Source: JACMLD01 sp044223995 (GTDB lineage Bacteria; Bacteroidota; Bacteroidia; Chitinophagales; Chitinophagaceae). From it: a DNA stretch of 64,000 nt. Location of the stretch: the NCBI GenBank assembly GCA_044223995.1, contig JBGALE010000007.1, positions 124,001 through 188,000 on the forward strand. The letters are read 5' to 3'. This document shows positions 41,953 through 50,855 of the stretch, one piece after another; the stretch's first letter is position 1, and each line of letters begins with the position of its first letter. The notes beneath the pieces are model-generated. The model made no database searches. It was not told the DNA's origin and saw only the letters and a list, made by a program, of their open reading frames with translations. Made by a program: the position numbers and the translations under genes.

Positions 41953-44292
41953 TTACACCGTTATGCCCTCTGCCTGCTTCTTGACTTTTGATTGTTGATT
42001 CTTGAATTTAACCCGTTCTTTCATCAACTGGTAACAGGCGATTTGTCCAAATCCAATACATTCATCATTGGGGCTCAGCTCCCGGTGGAAATACAATTTC
42101 TTTTCCCCTCCCATCTGTTCTGTTATTAATTCATTCAGCAATGCATTTTGAAAAACGCCACCACTGAATGCCAAGTTGTTTATACCAACATGATCACTGA
42201 CCGCCGCAATAGCATGTGCCAGTGAATTAAACACTTTCCATGACATCACTTTGATGTCCTTATTATGCAGCAAATCATCTGTGAATGCTGCCAGGAAGAC
42301 ATTCCAGTCGAGAATGCCATTCAGCAATGGCAACGGATAATAATCATCTGCTTTTTTCTTTCCCGCCATTGCCAGCGCTTCCATTCTCATCGCTGCCTCA
42401 CCTTCAAAACTATTGTGCGAACATATCCCAAGCATACAGGCCAGCCCATCGATAAACCTTCCCATAGAGGAAGTAGACAATGGTTGTTCGCTGGCAATAA
42501 GTTTCTGGTAATAATTCCATTCGCTGGCAGAAAAACAGGGACGTATAATAAATTGACTGGCATGCAATGACCGCAGCAAACTCAATGCAGACAAACGCGG
42601 TTCCCTGCTCATTTTATCTCCCAGCAATACAGGGAAATAAGCCAGTTGTGCCACCCTTGTCATCTCAGCTTTGTTATACAGAAAGGTTTCACTTCCCCAT
42701 ACCTGCCGGTCATTTCCATAACCGGTACCATCCCATGCAAAACCCAGTATTGGTTTCTTAGTCGACAGTAATCCATTTTCTGCGAGTACTGCTGCAATAT
42801 GCGCTTCGTGGTGTTGTATGGAAACCGGGTTTGCCAGGTTGTGTTCGCTGGCATATTCTCTTCCAATGGATGCTACAGCATAAGCTGGATGTTTATCCAC
42901 CAGTATGGTTGTTGGTTCTGATTGTATCAAACCGGTAAAATACCTCACCGTATTTTGATACACCTCGTTGGCATCTGCAGCACTTTGATCGCCGAGGTAC
43001 TGGCTGATGTATAGATTATTGTTGTTCGTTATCGCAAATGCGGCTTTTAATTCACCACCTGTTGCCAATACCGTTTCTTTTACAGCACGGAATGGATTGG
43101 GAAAATAGTTGGGTGCCAATCCCCTGCTTCTTCTCAGGATAATTTTTTGACCCGTGCCGGTAAATTGCAGGACGCTGTCATCCTGCGGGGCCACAATTTC
43201 CCTGTCATAGGTGACAACCATATCTGCTACTTCAAATAAATGTTCCAGTGCATCGGCATCTTTAAAAAGAATGGGCGAACCGCTGATATTACCACTGGTG
43301 GCGATAATGGGTTTACCAATAGTGTGAATGAGCAAATACAACAGCGGCGTTGATGGCAACATTACACCCATCCTTTCCAGTCCCGGTGCAATATCCTGTA
43401 CACATATATTATTGCCTGTTGTCTTTCTTTTCCGGCACAGTACAATGGGCGCTGCCTTAGTTTTCAGGGCAGCGATTTCAAATGAATGCAGGTACACATC
43501 CTTTGCAGCGGTTTCAACATCCTCGTATAATAGTGCCAGTGGTTTGGCCGGCCTTTGTTTTTTCCTGCGCAATGTTTGTACAGCCAGCTCATTGGCAGCA
43601 TCGCACAATAAAAGGTATCCGCTCATCCCCTTTACTGCAACAATTTTACCCGCGGCAATTGCAGTTGCAGCCGCATCAATGATAGCTTTATCACTCAATG
43701 TCTTTTGCTCCTTTTTCGACGTATACAAATGAAGTGCAATGGCGCAACCGGGACAGGAATTCGTCTGACTGTAATGCCGGCAGTTATTGATATCATGATA
43801 CTCTTTCGTACAGGTTTCGCACATTTTCATATCCGCCATGGTGGTATTCTCCCTGTCGTAGGGTAAAGAAGTGGTAATGGAATAACGTGGCCCGCAATTC
43901 AGGCAGGTGGTAAATGCATAACCTTCCCTCCTGTTATTTGCAGATACTATTTCTTCCCTGCAATGATCGCAGATCGCGATATCGGGTGTGAGTAATAAAT
44001 CGGGTGACACATCCGACCTGCTGTGACGGATAGAGAAATCATCGTAGATGATAAATCTTGCAGGATAAATAATATGTTCTGTGATGACCGCATTGGGCGG
44101 TGGCTGGTGGATGATCCTCCTGTAGAAAAGTTTGATTTGGCTTTCATCGCCGGTCACTTCTATGTGTACGCCATCATTGCTGTTGCAAATCCATCCCTTC
44201 ATATTCATATCAGCGGCCAGCCTGCAGACATGGGGACGAAAACCTACGCCCTGTACGAGTCCCTTTATATGAATATGGTTTGTCTGGCGCAT
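41953..44292 (-). CDS. hypF: Carbamoyltransferase HypF
   Basis: 779 aa. Domains in order: acylphosphatase (IKGLVQGVGFRPHVCRLA), two zinc fingers (CDHCREEI, CLNCGPRYS; CETCTKEY, CPGCA), YrdC-like (IVAVKGMSGYLLLCDA; ATSGNISGSPI), and Kae1-like carbamoyltransferase (VSIQHHEAHIAAVLAENG; GFAWDGTGYG; FSGGVFQNALL). Makes thiocarboxamide on HypE from carbamoyl phosphate. The last ~17 residues (FKNQQSKVKKQAEGITV) are encoded by repeat-like DNA and extend past the expected end. Confidence 0.96.
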   Translation of the reverse strand: MRQTNHIHIKGLVQGVGFRPHVCRLAADMNMKGWICNSNDGVHIEVTGDESQIKLFYRRIIHQPPPNAVITEHIIYPARFIIYDDFSIRHSRSDVSPDLLLTPDIAICDHCREEIVSANNRREGYAFTTCLNCGPRYSITTSLPYDRENTTMADMKMCETCTKEYHDINNCRHYSQTNSCPGCAIALHLYTSKKEQKTLSDKAIIDAAATAIAAGKIVAVKGMSGYLLLCDAANELAVQTLRRKKQRPAKPLALLYEDVETAAKDVYLHSFEIAALKTKAAPIVLCRKRKTTGNNICVQDIAPGLERMGVMLPSTPLLYLLIHTIGKPIIATSGNISGSPILFKDADALEHLFEVADMVVTYDREIVAPQDDSVLQFTGTGQKIILRRSRGLAPNYFPNPFRAVKETVLATGGELKAAFAITNNNNLYISQYLGDQSAADANEVYQNTVRYFTGLIQSEPTTILVDKHPAYAVASIGREYASEHNLANPVSIQHHEAHIAAVLAENGLLSTKKPILGFAWDGTGYGNDRQVWGSETFLYNKAEMTRVAQLAYFPVLLGDKMSREPRLSALSLLRSLHASQFIIRPCFSASEWNYYQKLIASEQPLSTSSMGRFIDGLACMLGICSHNSFEGEAAMRMEALAMAGKKKADDYYPLPLLNGILDWNVFLAAFTDDLLHNKDIKVMSWKVFNSLAHAIAAVSDHVGINNLAFSGGVFQNALLNELITEQMGGEKKLYFHRELSPNDECIGFGQIACYQLMKERVKFKNQQSKVKKQAEGITV

Positions 44293-44303
44293 GGATCATT
44301 TCT

Positions 44304-45074
44304 TTATACAACGGTTTCTTCCGGTACGAGTTTCGACTTTAGCCACTGGTACCATTCTTTCAATCCCTCCCCGCTGGTGCAGCTTAGTTCCAGTATGTCA
44401 AGCCGCGGATTTATTTTTTTTGCATTGGCCTTTACCTTTTCCATATCAAAAGGCACATAGGGAAGCAAATCTGTTTTATTGATAATACACAGGGTGGATG
44501 TGTGAAACATATCCGGGTATTTCAGTGGTTTATCATCACCTTCTGTGACGCTGATGATGACCACTCTTTCTTTTTCACCCAAATCGAACATGGCGGGGCA
44601 AACAAGGTTGCCGACATTTTCAATAAACAACACTGAATTGCTTTTCGGTTTCATTCCCTGCAATGCATGCAATACCATGTGTGCATCGAGGTGACAGCCT
44701 TTGCCGGTATTTATCTGTGTCACTTTTGTGCCGGTGGCATGGATGCGATCAGCATCATTGGTCGTTTGCTGATCACCTTCAATGACGGCAAACGCCAGTT
44801 CGTTTTTTAACTCTACCAGTGTACGCTCGAGTAAACTCGTCTTTCCAGAACCGGGGGAACTTACCAGGTTGAGGGCAAGAATATTTTTTGCATCAAAATA
44901 ACCGCGGTTCCTTTCAGCCAGCAGGTTGTTCTCTGACAGGATATCTCTTTCCACATCCACTACTGTCTTTTGATGCACATGGTGATGTTCTTCTGCATGA
45001 CCATGCACATGGGAATGATGTTCATGATGAATAGAAGCAGTACCGCCGGCATCGCAGCCACATGTAGCACACAT
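44304..45074 (-). CDS. hypB: Hydrogenase nickel incorporation GTPase HypB
   Basis: 256 aa. N-terminus MCATCGCDAGG followed by a histidine-rich nickel-storage stretch (HHEHHSHVHGHAEEHHHVH). G-domain motifs: P-loop SSPGSGKTSLLE, VIEGDQQTTNDA, NKTDLLPYV. The NLVCPAMFDLGE segment holds the metal-site Cys. Supplies Ni to the large subunit together with HypA, encoded just upstream (34-nt gap). Confidence 0.97.
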   Translation of the reverse strand: MCATCGCDAGGTASIHHEHHSHVHGHAEEHHHVHQKTVVDVERDILSENNLLAERNRGYFDAKNILALNLVSSPGSGKTSLLERTLVELKNELAFAVIEGDQQTTNDADRIHATGTKVTQINTGKGCHLDAHMVLHALQGMKPKSNSVLFIENVGNLVCPAMFDLGEKERVVIISVTEGDDKPLKYPDMFHTSTLCIINKTDLLPYVPFDMEKVKANAKKINPRLDILELSCTSGEGLKEWYQWLKSKLVPEETVV

Positions 45075-45108
45075 ACAGGTATAATTTGATTGATGAATAT
45101 TGTTCGTA

Positions 45109-45450
45109 TCAGGAAAGTACCAGTGACTTTACTTTCAATTCCTTACCATGTATAATTTCCAGGAGGTGTTCCCCACAAACGGGGCATCCGTCGTAATAGT
45201 TTTCAACCGGGAACACGATATCACAATCCATGCATTTTGCTTTTCCTTCTATCCTGTTTATCTTTTTTACCGCCTGCCCGAGAATGGTCTCTTTCACTGC
45301 CTGCTCCCAGGCAAAATCCAATGCGTTCATTTCAATACCACTCAGCGTACCAATGTCCAGTTCTATTTCTTCTACAGCAGTTGCCTGCTCTTTGGCAGCT
45401 TCCTGCTGTGCGATGTCAATAATGCTCATTACTATCGATAACTCATGCAT
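45109..45450 (-). CDS. hypA: Hydrogenase nickel incorporation protein HypA
   Basis: 113 aa beginning MHELSIVMSII with the Ni-binding His2, and a C-terminal zinc ribbon CMDCDIVFPVENYYDGCPVCG. Chaperone delivering nickel with HypB. Starts 6 nt after the 69-aa membrane protein gene. Confidence 0.96.
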   Translation of the reverse strand: MHELSIVMSIIDIAQQEAAKEQATAVEEIELDIGTLSGIEMNALDFAWEQAVKETILGQAVKKINRIEGKAKCMDCDIVFPVENYYDGCPVCGEHLLEIIHGKELKVKSLVLS

Positions 45451-45456
45451 CGTTTT

Positions 45457-45666
45457 TTATTTAGCGCGCCGGTTGTTCTTCCGGGCGTAGTGGAAATAAG
45501 CAAACGACATTGCTATCACGCCAACAGTAATAACAGCATGCGCGGGTTCTACGAAATAATGAATAATAGAATACCCGTCGGTATCACCATGACCCGGATG
45601 TGCCAGTGATAATAGTGGTGTTGCCATGGCAGCGAGGAGGCTGATCGTACAAGCAGTTTTTTTCAT
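45457..45666 (-). CDS. 69-aa membrane protein leading the hyp operon, HupE-N-terminus-like
   Basis: Signal-like N-terminus (TISLLAAMATPLLSLAHPGHG), then IIHYFVEPAHAVITVGVIAMSFAYFHYARK, one membrane helix and a basic tail. The mature end would begin HPGHG, the motif that opens HupE/UreJ nickel permeases, and another His lies at the start of the helix (EPAHA), yet the protein stops after a single span. As the first gene of the hyp operon it may bind or pass nickel, or be a small hydrogenase-associated subunit; neither is shown. Preceded by an Fnr-type box. Confidence 0.75.
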   Translation of the reverse strand: MKKTACTISLLAAMATPLLSLAHPGHGDTDGYSIIHYFVEPAHAVITVGVIAMSFAYFHYARKNNRRAK

Positions 45667-45685
45667 ATCTCGAGTTTTACGTCTG

Positions 45686-45693
45686 CAATCTTA
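45686..45693 (-). promoter_or_regulatory. -7 element of the hyp operon (TAAGATTG)
   Basis: Seven of eight matches to TAnnTTTG on the minus strand, no TTG at -33, last base 36.5 nt from the Fnr-type dyad at 45722.5: the same distance as at ccoI and ric. Confidence 0.5.
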
Positions 45694-45716
45694 CCCAGAA
45701 AATAAAAACAGGGACA

Positions 45717-45728
45717 TGACCAAAATCA
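45717..45728. promoter_or_regulatory. Fnr/FixK-type box between hyp and hydrogenase operons
   Basis: ATGAC-CAAA-ATCAT, core TGAC-N4-ATCA. A single dyad placed to serve both directions: class II-like for hyp (36.5 nt to its -7 element) and class I-like for the hydrogenase (59.5 nt). Confidence 0.7.
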
Positions 45729-45774
45729 TACAGCAGGGTGACTATTAATAACCAACAATCAACCAAAGTCAGGA

Positions 45775-45782
45775 TAGTTTTG
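45775..45782 (+). promoter_or_regulatory. -7 element of the hydrogenase operon (TAGTTTTG)
   Basis: Perfect TAnnTTTG, 31 nt before the small-subunit start codon, without a TTG -33 element; consistent with dependence on the upstream Fnr-type site. Confidence 0.55.
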
Positions 45783-45813
45783 GTATCATCCTTTCACCTA
45801 TAAATCTGCCAGC

Positions 45814-46941
45814 ATGACGAACGATCTGCTTCCCCAACAACCTACCTACTATGAGGAGGTGCTCAGAAAAGGATACAGCCGCCGCGATTTTGTAAAGTTT
45901 GTAAGTATGATGACGGCCTTTATTGGCCTTGAGCAAACTGCCATCGGACAGGTGGCAGAGGCATTGGAAACAAAACCACGCCTCCCGGTAATCTGGCTCC
46001 ATTTCCAGGAATGCACCTGCTGCAGCGAAAGCTTCATCCGATCTTCCCATCCTATTGTAGCTGATATTTTGCTCGACAAAATATCGCTTGACTACACTGA
46101 AACATTAATGGCAGCGTCGGGCATGCAGGCAGAAGAGGCGATGAAGAACACCATGACAAAATACAAAGGACAATACATCCTTTGCGTGGAAGGCAGCGTG
46201 CCCACAGGTGCTGATGGTGTGTACTGCATGATTGGTGGTAAAACTTCCTTGCAAATACTGGAAGAAGCAGCCGAGGGTGCTGCTGCCATCATTGCATGGG
46301 GCAGTTGCGCCAGCAATGGTTGTGTACAATCTGCCAGGCCAAACCCCACCAACGCAACGCCAATTCACAAACTCGTTCATGGAAAACCGGTGATCAAAGT
46401 ACCGGGTTGTCCCCCGATTGGAGAAGTCATGGCTGGTGTCATAGTTCACTATCTCACATTTGGAAGGATACCCGAACTCGATAAACTCGGCCGTCCAAAA
46501 GCATTTTACAGCAAACGCGTACATGACAGTTGCTATCGCCGTCCATTCTACGATGCAGGTTTGTTTGTGGAAACCTTCGATGATGAAAATGCAAAGAAGG
46601 GATATTGCTTGTACAAAGTAGGATGCAAAGGCCCTTCCACCTATAATGCCTGTGGCGTTACAAAATGGAATGGCGGAACCAGTTTCCCCATCCAGGCTGG
46701 TCACCCCTGCATTGGTTGCAGTGAAGAAAACTTCTGGGACAATGGCCGCTTCTATGAAAGAGGTTCTGCCTTTGCCGGCTTTGGTATCGAAGCCGATGCT
46801 GATACCGTTGGTAAAATTGCGTTGGGTGCAACTGCCGCCGCACTGGCCGTTCATGCCGTAGCCACCAATGTAGGCAAATCAAAACTGATCAGTGAACACC
46901 AGAAAGAAGGGAAGGAAAGCGAACATGAATTGAAATCATAA
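45814..46941 (+). CDS. hyaA: [NiFe] hydrogenase small subunit, O2-tolerant group 1d type
   Basis: 375 aa. Tat signal with SRRDFVKF (Arg23-Arg24). The proximal cluster site has six cysteines: Cys67, Cys69, Cys70 (ECTCC), Cys165, Cys170 (WGSCASNGC) and Cys199 (VPGCPP), the pattern of the [4Fe-3S] cluster that gives O2 tolerance in E. coli Hyd-1. The distal cluster uses His237, Cys240, Cys265, Cys271; the medial cluster Cys280, Cys299, Cys302. A C-terminal membrane anchor (~333-352) docks to the cytochrome b. Passes electrons from H2 oxidation to the membrane. First gene of the plus-strand operon. Confidence 0.96.
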   Translation: MTNDLLPQQPTYYEEVLRKGYSRRDFVKFVSMMTAFIGLEQTAIGQVAEALETKPRLPVIWLHFQECTCCSESFIRSSHPIVADILLDKISLDYTETLMAASGMQAEEAMKNTMTKYKGQYILCVEGSVPTGADGVYCMIGGKTSLQILEEAAEGAAAIIAWGSCASNGCVQSARPNPTNATPIHKLVHGKPVIKVPGCPPIGEVMAGVIVHYLTFGRIPELDKLGRPKAFYSKRVHDSCYRRPFYDAGLFVETFDDENAKKGYCLYKVGCKGPSTYNACGVTKWNGGTSFPIQAGHPCIGCSEENFWDNGRFYERGSAFAGFGIEADADTVGKIALGATAAALAVHAVATNVGKSKLISEHQKEGKESEHELKS

Positions 46942-46964
46942 TTACTAACCTTTTAACCAGCCAT

Positions 46965-48689
46965 ATGAGTAAAAGAATTGTTGTTGACCCTATCACCCGG
47001 ATAGAAGGTCACCTGCGTATAGAAGCAGATATAGAAAACGGTAAAATAAAAGATGCTTACAGCAGCGGTACCATGGTCCGCCTGCTGGAAGAAATATTGC
47101 GCGGAAGGGACCCAAAAGATGCATGGGCATTTGTTGGCCGCGTATGTGGTGTTTGTACTTCCGTCCACTCACTCACTTCGGTACGCGCAGTTGAAGATGC
47201 ACTGGATATTGTTATTCCTGTCAATGCTGAACTGGTACGCAATATCATGTTCTGCACACAATACATGCACGACCATGTGGTTCATTTCTATCACCTGCAT
47301 GCCATGGATTGGGTAGATGTGGTGAATGCATTAAAAGCCGATCCGAAAAAAACATCTGAACTGGCACAAAGTATTTCCAACTGGCCCAGGAGCTCGCCCG
47401 GCTATTTCAGCGATTTGCAAAAACGTATTGGGAAATTTGTCGCCACAGGTCAGTTGGGCATTTTCTCCAATGGCTACTGGGGACATCCTGCCTATAAACT
47501 TCCGGCAGAAGTGAACCTGATTGGTTTGGCGCATTACCTCGAAGCACTGGAATGGCAAAAAGAAATTGTAAAAGTTCATGCCATCTTTGGCGGAAAGAAC
47601 CCGCACCCCAATTATCTCGTCGGAGGTATGGCCTGTGCCATTGGTATCGATGATGTCAGTGGTATCAATGCAGAACGACTGGCCTATGTGGGACAATTAT
47701 TAAAAGATGCGAAAACATTTATCGAACAGGTGTACATCCCCGATCTAATGGCCATTGCTTCTTTCTACAAAGACTGGGGCGCTATTGGTGGCGGTTTGGG
47801 TAATTATCTCGTGTATGGCGATTTGCCGACCAATGGTTACCGCGATATCACACATTATAAATTCCCGCAGGGCGCTATTCTCAATAAAGACATCAGCAAA
47901 GTGTATGATGTTGACCTGCGAAAAGATGATGAAGTACAGGAATTCATTACACATTCCTGGTATGAATACAAGGAAGGAAATGATAAAGGGTTACATCCAT
48001 GGAAAGGTGAAAGCAAGGTGAAATATTCCGGGCCAAAACCTCCATTCGAAAACCTCGATACCACGCAGAAATACAGTTACCTCAAAACACCAAGATGGAA
48101 AGGCAATGCGATGGAAGTAGGTCCGCTGGCGCGCGTACTCGTAGGTTATGCCAGGGGAAGGGAAGATTTCAAAGCAGTTGTTGACAAGGCATTAAAGGAT
48201 TTGAATGTACCGGTAACGGCCTTGTTCTCCACATTGGGAAGAACAGCAGCACGCGGACTGGAAAGTGTTTTAACTGCACAGTGGGGACTGGAGTTTTATG
48301 ATCAGTTGCTTGCCAATATTAAAAATGGTGATACCAGGATGGCAGAGATGGGAAAATTTGATCCTGCCACCTGGCCAAAGACAGCATTGGGTGTTGGGCA
48401 CAGCGAAGCACCGCGCGGTGCATTGGCACACTGGATCAATATCGAAGATCAAAAGATTGCCAATTACCAGTTGGTGGTGCCCACAACCTGGAATGCATCA
48501 CCCAGGGATCATAAAGGACAGATGTCTGCATATGAAGCTGCATTGATTGATACGCCTGTTGCAGATGAAAAACTGCCGCTGGAAATCATACGCACCGTAC
48601 ACAGTTTCGATCCATGCATGGCCTGCAGTGTACACCTGTATGATGAAGAAGGTAAAACCATCAGCAGGATAAGTGTATTGGGTGATTAA
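46965..48689 (+). CDS. hyaB: [NiFe] hydrogenase large subunit
   Basis: 574 aa. Active-site ligand motifs: L1 RVCGVCTSVHS (Cys61, Cys64) and L2 DPCMACSVH (Cys551, Cys554). The sequence continues 17 residues past His557, the tail cleaved by the dedicated protease after Ni insertion. Oxidises H2 in the periplasm after co-export with the Tat-tagged small subunit. 23 nt after the small subunit gene. Confidence 0.97.
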   Translation: MSKRIVVDPITRIEGHLRIEADIENGKIKDAYSSGTMVRLLEEILRGRDPKDAWAFVGRVCGVCTSVHSLTSVRAVEDALDIVIPVNAELVRNIMFCTQYMHDHVVHFYHLHAMDWVDVVNALKADPKKTSELAQSISNWPRSSPGYFSDLQKRIGKFVATGQLGIFSNGYWGHPAYKLPAEVNLIGLAHYLEALEWQKEIVKVHAIFGGKNPHPNYLVGGMACAIGIDDVSGINAERLAYVGQLLKDAKTFIEQVYIPDLMAIASFYKDWGAIGGGLGNYLVYGDLPTNGYRDITHYKFPQGAILNKDISKVYDVDLRKDDEVQEFITHSWYEYKEGNDKGLHPWKGESKVKYSGPKPPFENLDTTQKYSYLKTPRWKGNAMEVGPLARVLVGYARGREDFKAVVDKALKDLNVPVTALFSTLGRTAARGLESVLTAQWGLEFYDQLLANIKNGDTRMAEMGKFDPATWPKTALGVGHSEAPRGALAHWINIEDQKIANYQLVVPTTWNASPRDHKGQMSAYEAALIDTPVADEKLPLEIIRTVHSFDPCMACSVHLYDEEGKTISRISVLGD

Positions 48690-48706
48690 CGTCAAAATTC
48701 ATTTGT

Positions 48707-49453
48707 ATGCCTACAAAATATTTGCATATCCACAGGCTGCGCAGGGTATATGTTTGGGAACTGCCGGTAAGATTGTATCACTGGCTGAATGCATTGGTAT
48801 TACTGGCGCTGATCGTCACTGGTTTTTATATCGCCAACCCGCTTGCATTGCTCAGCAATAAAGAAGCCGTCAACCGCTATACGATGGGCTGGTTCCGGTA
48901 CATCCATTTTATTGCAGCCTATTTGTTCTTTTTCAATTTCCTGTTTCGTTTGTACTGGGGATTTGTTGGAAATAAATATGCCAACTGGAAACAATTCATC
49001 CCCACATCCAAACGCTTCTTTAAAGAGATGTGGACAGTGTTTAAAATTGATATACTGATGCTTCGCAAGAATGGCAGGCAGCAGGATCATTTAAGTGTTG
49101 GACACAATGCGATGGCGGGATTTATTTATTTCCTCACTTTTATAGCATTCCTGGTACAATGCCTGACAGGTTTTGGCTTATATGCTTCCATGTCTACCTG
49201 GTGGCTGCCAAAATTATTTGCCTGGGTACCTGCGATGCTGGGCGGAGATATTCTTACGCGCCAGATTCATCACTGGGCCATGTGGTTCTTTATATTATTT
49301 GCCATCGTGCATGTGTACCTGGTATTCTACCACGATTATGTGGAAGGGCGTGGAGAAATCAGCAGTATGGGTGGTGGCTGGAAATTTATAGAGGAAGAAG
49401 TATTTGACGAAAACAAACACCAAACGCCCAACCCCGAAAAGACTACATCCTAA
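48707..49453 (+). CDS. hyaC: Ni/Fe-hydrogenase b-type cytochrome subunit
   Basis: 248 aa with four membrane helices of the HyaC/HupC family: VYVWELPVRLYHWLNALVLL (first heme His), RYIHFIAAYLFFFNFLFRLYWG, then LTFIAFLVQCLTGFGLY and IHHWAMWFFILFAIVHVYLVFYHD. It anchors the hydrogenase and moves electrons to the quinone pool, from where they could reach the cbb3 oxidase encoded 20 kb away. 17 nt after the large subunit gene. Confidence 0.94.
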   Translation: MPTKYLHIHRLRRVYVWELPVRLYHWLNALVLLALIVTGFYIANPLALLSNKEAVNRYTMGWFRYIHFIAAYLFFFNFLFRLYWGFVGNKYANWKQFIPTSKRFFKEMWTVFKIDILMLRKNGRQQDHLSVGHNAMAGFIYFLTFIAFLVQCLTGFGLYASMSTWWLPKLFAWVPAMLGGDILTRQIHHWAMWFFILFAIVHVYLVFYHDYVEGRGEISSMGGGWKFIEEEVFDENKHQTPNPEKTTS

Positions 49454-49463
49454 TTGGTAATTC

Positions 49464-49970
49464 ATGACGAAAGCCAACAATATTTTAATACTGGGCATCG
49501 GTAATTACCTCATGGCGGATGAAGGCATTGGTGTACACCTGGCCCGCCAGATGGAATTGGAATTATTGCCAACCGGTGTGGACGTACTGGACGGTGGTAC
49601 CGGTGGCTTTCATTTGCTGGAATATTTTGAAAAATATGATCACATCATTTTAGTCGACGCCACCCTCGATGGCAACCAGCCCGGCTCCATACGATTGATA
49701 CAACCCAAATTTGCGAGCGACTTCCCTCCTGCCATGAGTACGCATGATATTGGTTTAAAAGATTTGGTAGGCGCCTTGCAATTACTGGATAAAATGCCGC
49801 GGATAGATTTGTTTGTGGTGAGTATCGAAACCATCCAGCAACAGGGCATTGAATTAACGCCAGCCCTGCAGGAAATAATGCCACGACTAAAGCAACAGGT
49901 ATGCCAGTTAGCAGAAAAGCACCTGGCACTGACAGTACCAAATGCTTTTCGTGATAATTTATTCGGGTAA
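49464..49970 (+). CDS. hyaD: Hydrogenase maturation protease
   Basis: 168 aa, HybD/HupD family. Nickel-binding residues visible at Glu20 (LMADEGIG), Asp65 (ILVDATLDG) and His94 (MSTHDIGL). It cleaves the C-terminal tail of the large subunit encoded two genes upstream. Last recognised gene of the operon; no clear terminator follows. Confidence 0.94.
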   Translation: MTKANNILILGIGNYLMADEGIGVHLARQMELELLPTGVDVLDGGTGGFHLLEYFEKYDHIILVDATLDGNQPGSIRLIQPKFASDFPPAMSTHDIGLKDLVGALQLLDKMPRIDLFVVSIETIQQQGIELTPALQEIMPRLKQQVCQLAEKHLALTVPNAFRDNLFG

Positions 49971-50035
49971 ATATTCTTTATTACCATTCATTCACGCTTT
50001 CTTACCAGCATTTTGCCTGGAAGAAACAGCATTCA

Positions 50036-50776
50036 TTATGGCTTCTTGTAGTAAATAACCAGTTTTGGATTTTTATCGCAATTACCATTGAAACTGGAAT
50101 AATATTGCCGGATATTATAAATATTCTCTGCCTGCAGTTTGATGCCAAACCCATAGTTTTTACCGGCGGCAAACATGTCCTTCACCAGTTGGGTAACATC
50201 CATGCCCAGGTTGTCTTCAAAAGAAGAAGCGCTTTGCGGAATAACTTTCTGGTTAACATCAGTCGTAGACGGTTGTGTATTCCAGTTTATAGTAGCCAGT
50301 GACCAGTCGCTCGTTACGCGTTGAATATAACAAGCATTGGCAGTTCCAAAATGTGCGTCTACAAAATTTCCTGATGTGGGGTTATGATGCGCCCAGATGG
50401 ATAAGTTGGCGCTGATGATGATGGCGTTGGCCGGTATTTCGCTGTAATCAAATTTAATATAGGTACGGTTGTTTTCAGGAGCACCGCCATGTGTCCATGC
50501 GCCCATCGCAATCTCTGTGGTGCCATTACCATTGCCTGTAGGATAATAACTATCGACAGAACTTTCAAACTGGCTGTTGCAGGGCTGTATGGCCAGTTTT
50601 ATGGTATCATGTGCCAGTGTGGTGTCGTGTACCTGTACAATAGATGTATCATGTATGTGAACATAAGAGGTATCGTGTACTATTTTTTCCTTGGTACAGG
50701 AAGAGACTGTGAACTGGAGGCTGAAAAAAACGATGAGGGTAGCGGCGACTGCAGCAGCTTTGACTAATTTTTTCAT
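50036..50776 (-). CDS. DNRLRE-domain lipoprotein with HDT repeats
   Basis: 246 aa. Lipoprotein signal with lipobox VSSC (near residue 27). Residues 34-60 are a repeated linker HDTSYVH-IHDTSIVQ-VHDTTLAHDT. The rest is a DNRLRE-type beta-sandwich (GNGNGTTEIAMGAW, RTYIKFDYSEIPANAIIISANLSIWAHH, WNTQPSTTDVNQ, GFGIKLQAENIYNIRQYYSS), a module of cell-surface and structural proteins. Convergent with hyaD. A perfect Fnr-type box is centred 85.5 nt before the start codon, suggesting low-oxygen control. Confidence 0.82.
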   Translation of the reverse strand: MKKLVKAAAVAATLIVFFSLQFTVSSCTKEKIVHDTSYVHIHDTSIVQVHDTTLAHDTIKLAIQPCNSQFESSVDSYYPTGNGNGTTEIAMGAWTHGGAPENNRTYIKFDYSEIPANAIIISANLSIWAHHNPTSGNFVDAHFGTANACYIQRVTSDWSLATINWNTQPSTTDVNQKVIPQSASSFEDNLGMDVTQLVKDMFAAGKNYGFGIKLQAENIYNIRQYYSSFNGNCDKNPKLVIYYKKP

Positions 50777-50855
50777 GAATAGGTGTTGAATTTAACCAGT
50801 AGGAACGCTGACAGATGAACGTTATTGTTGCCTTATGCCCAATAAGGGAGGAATT

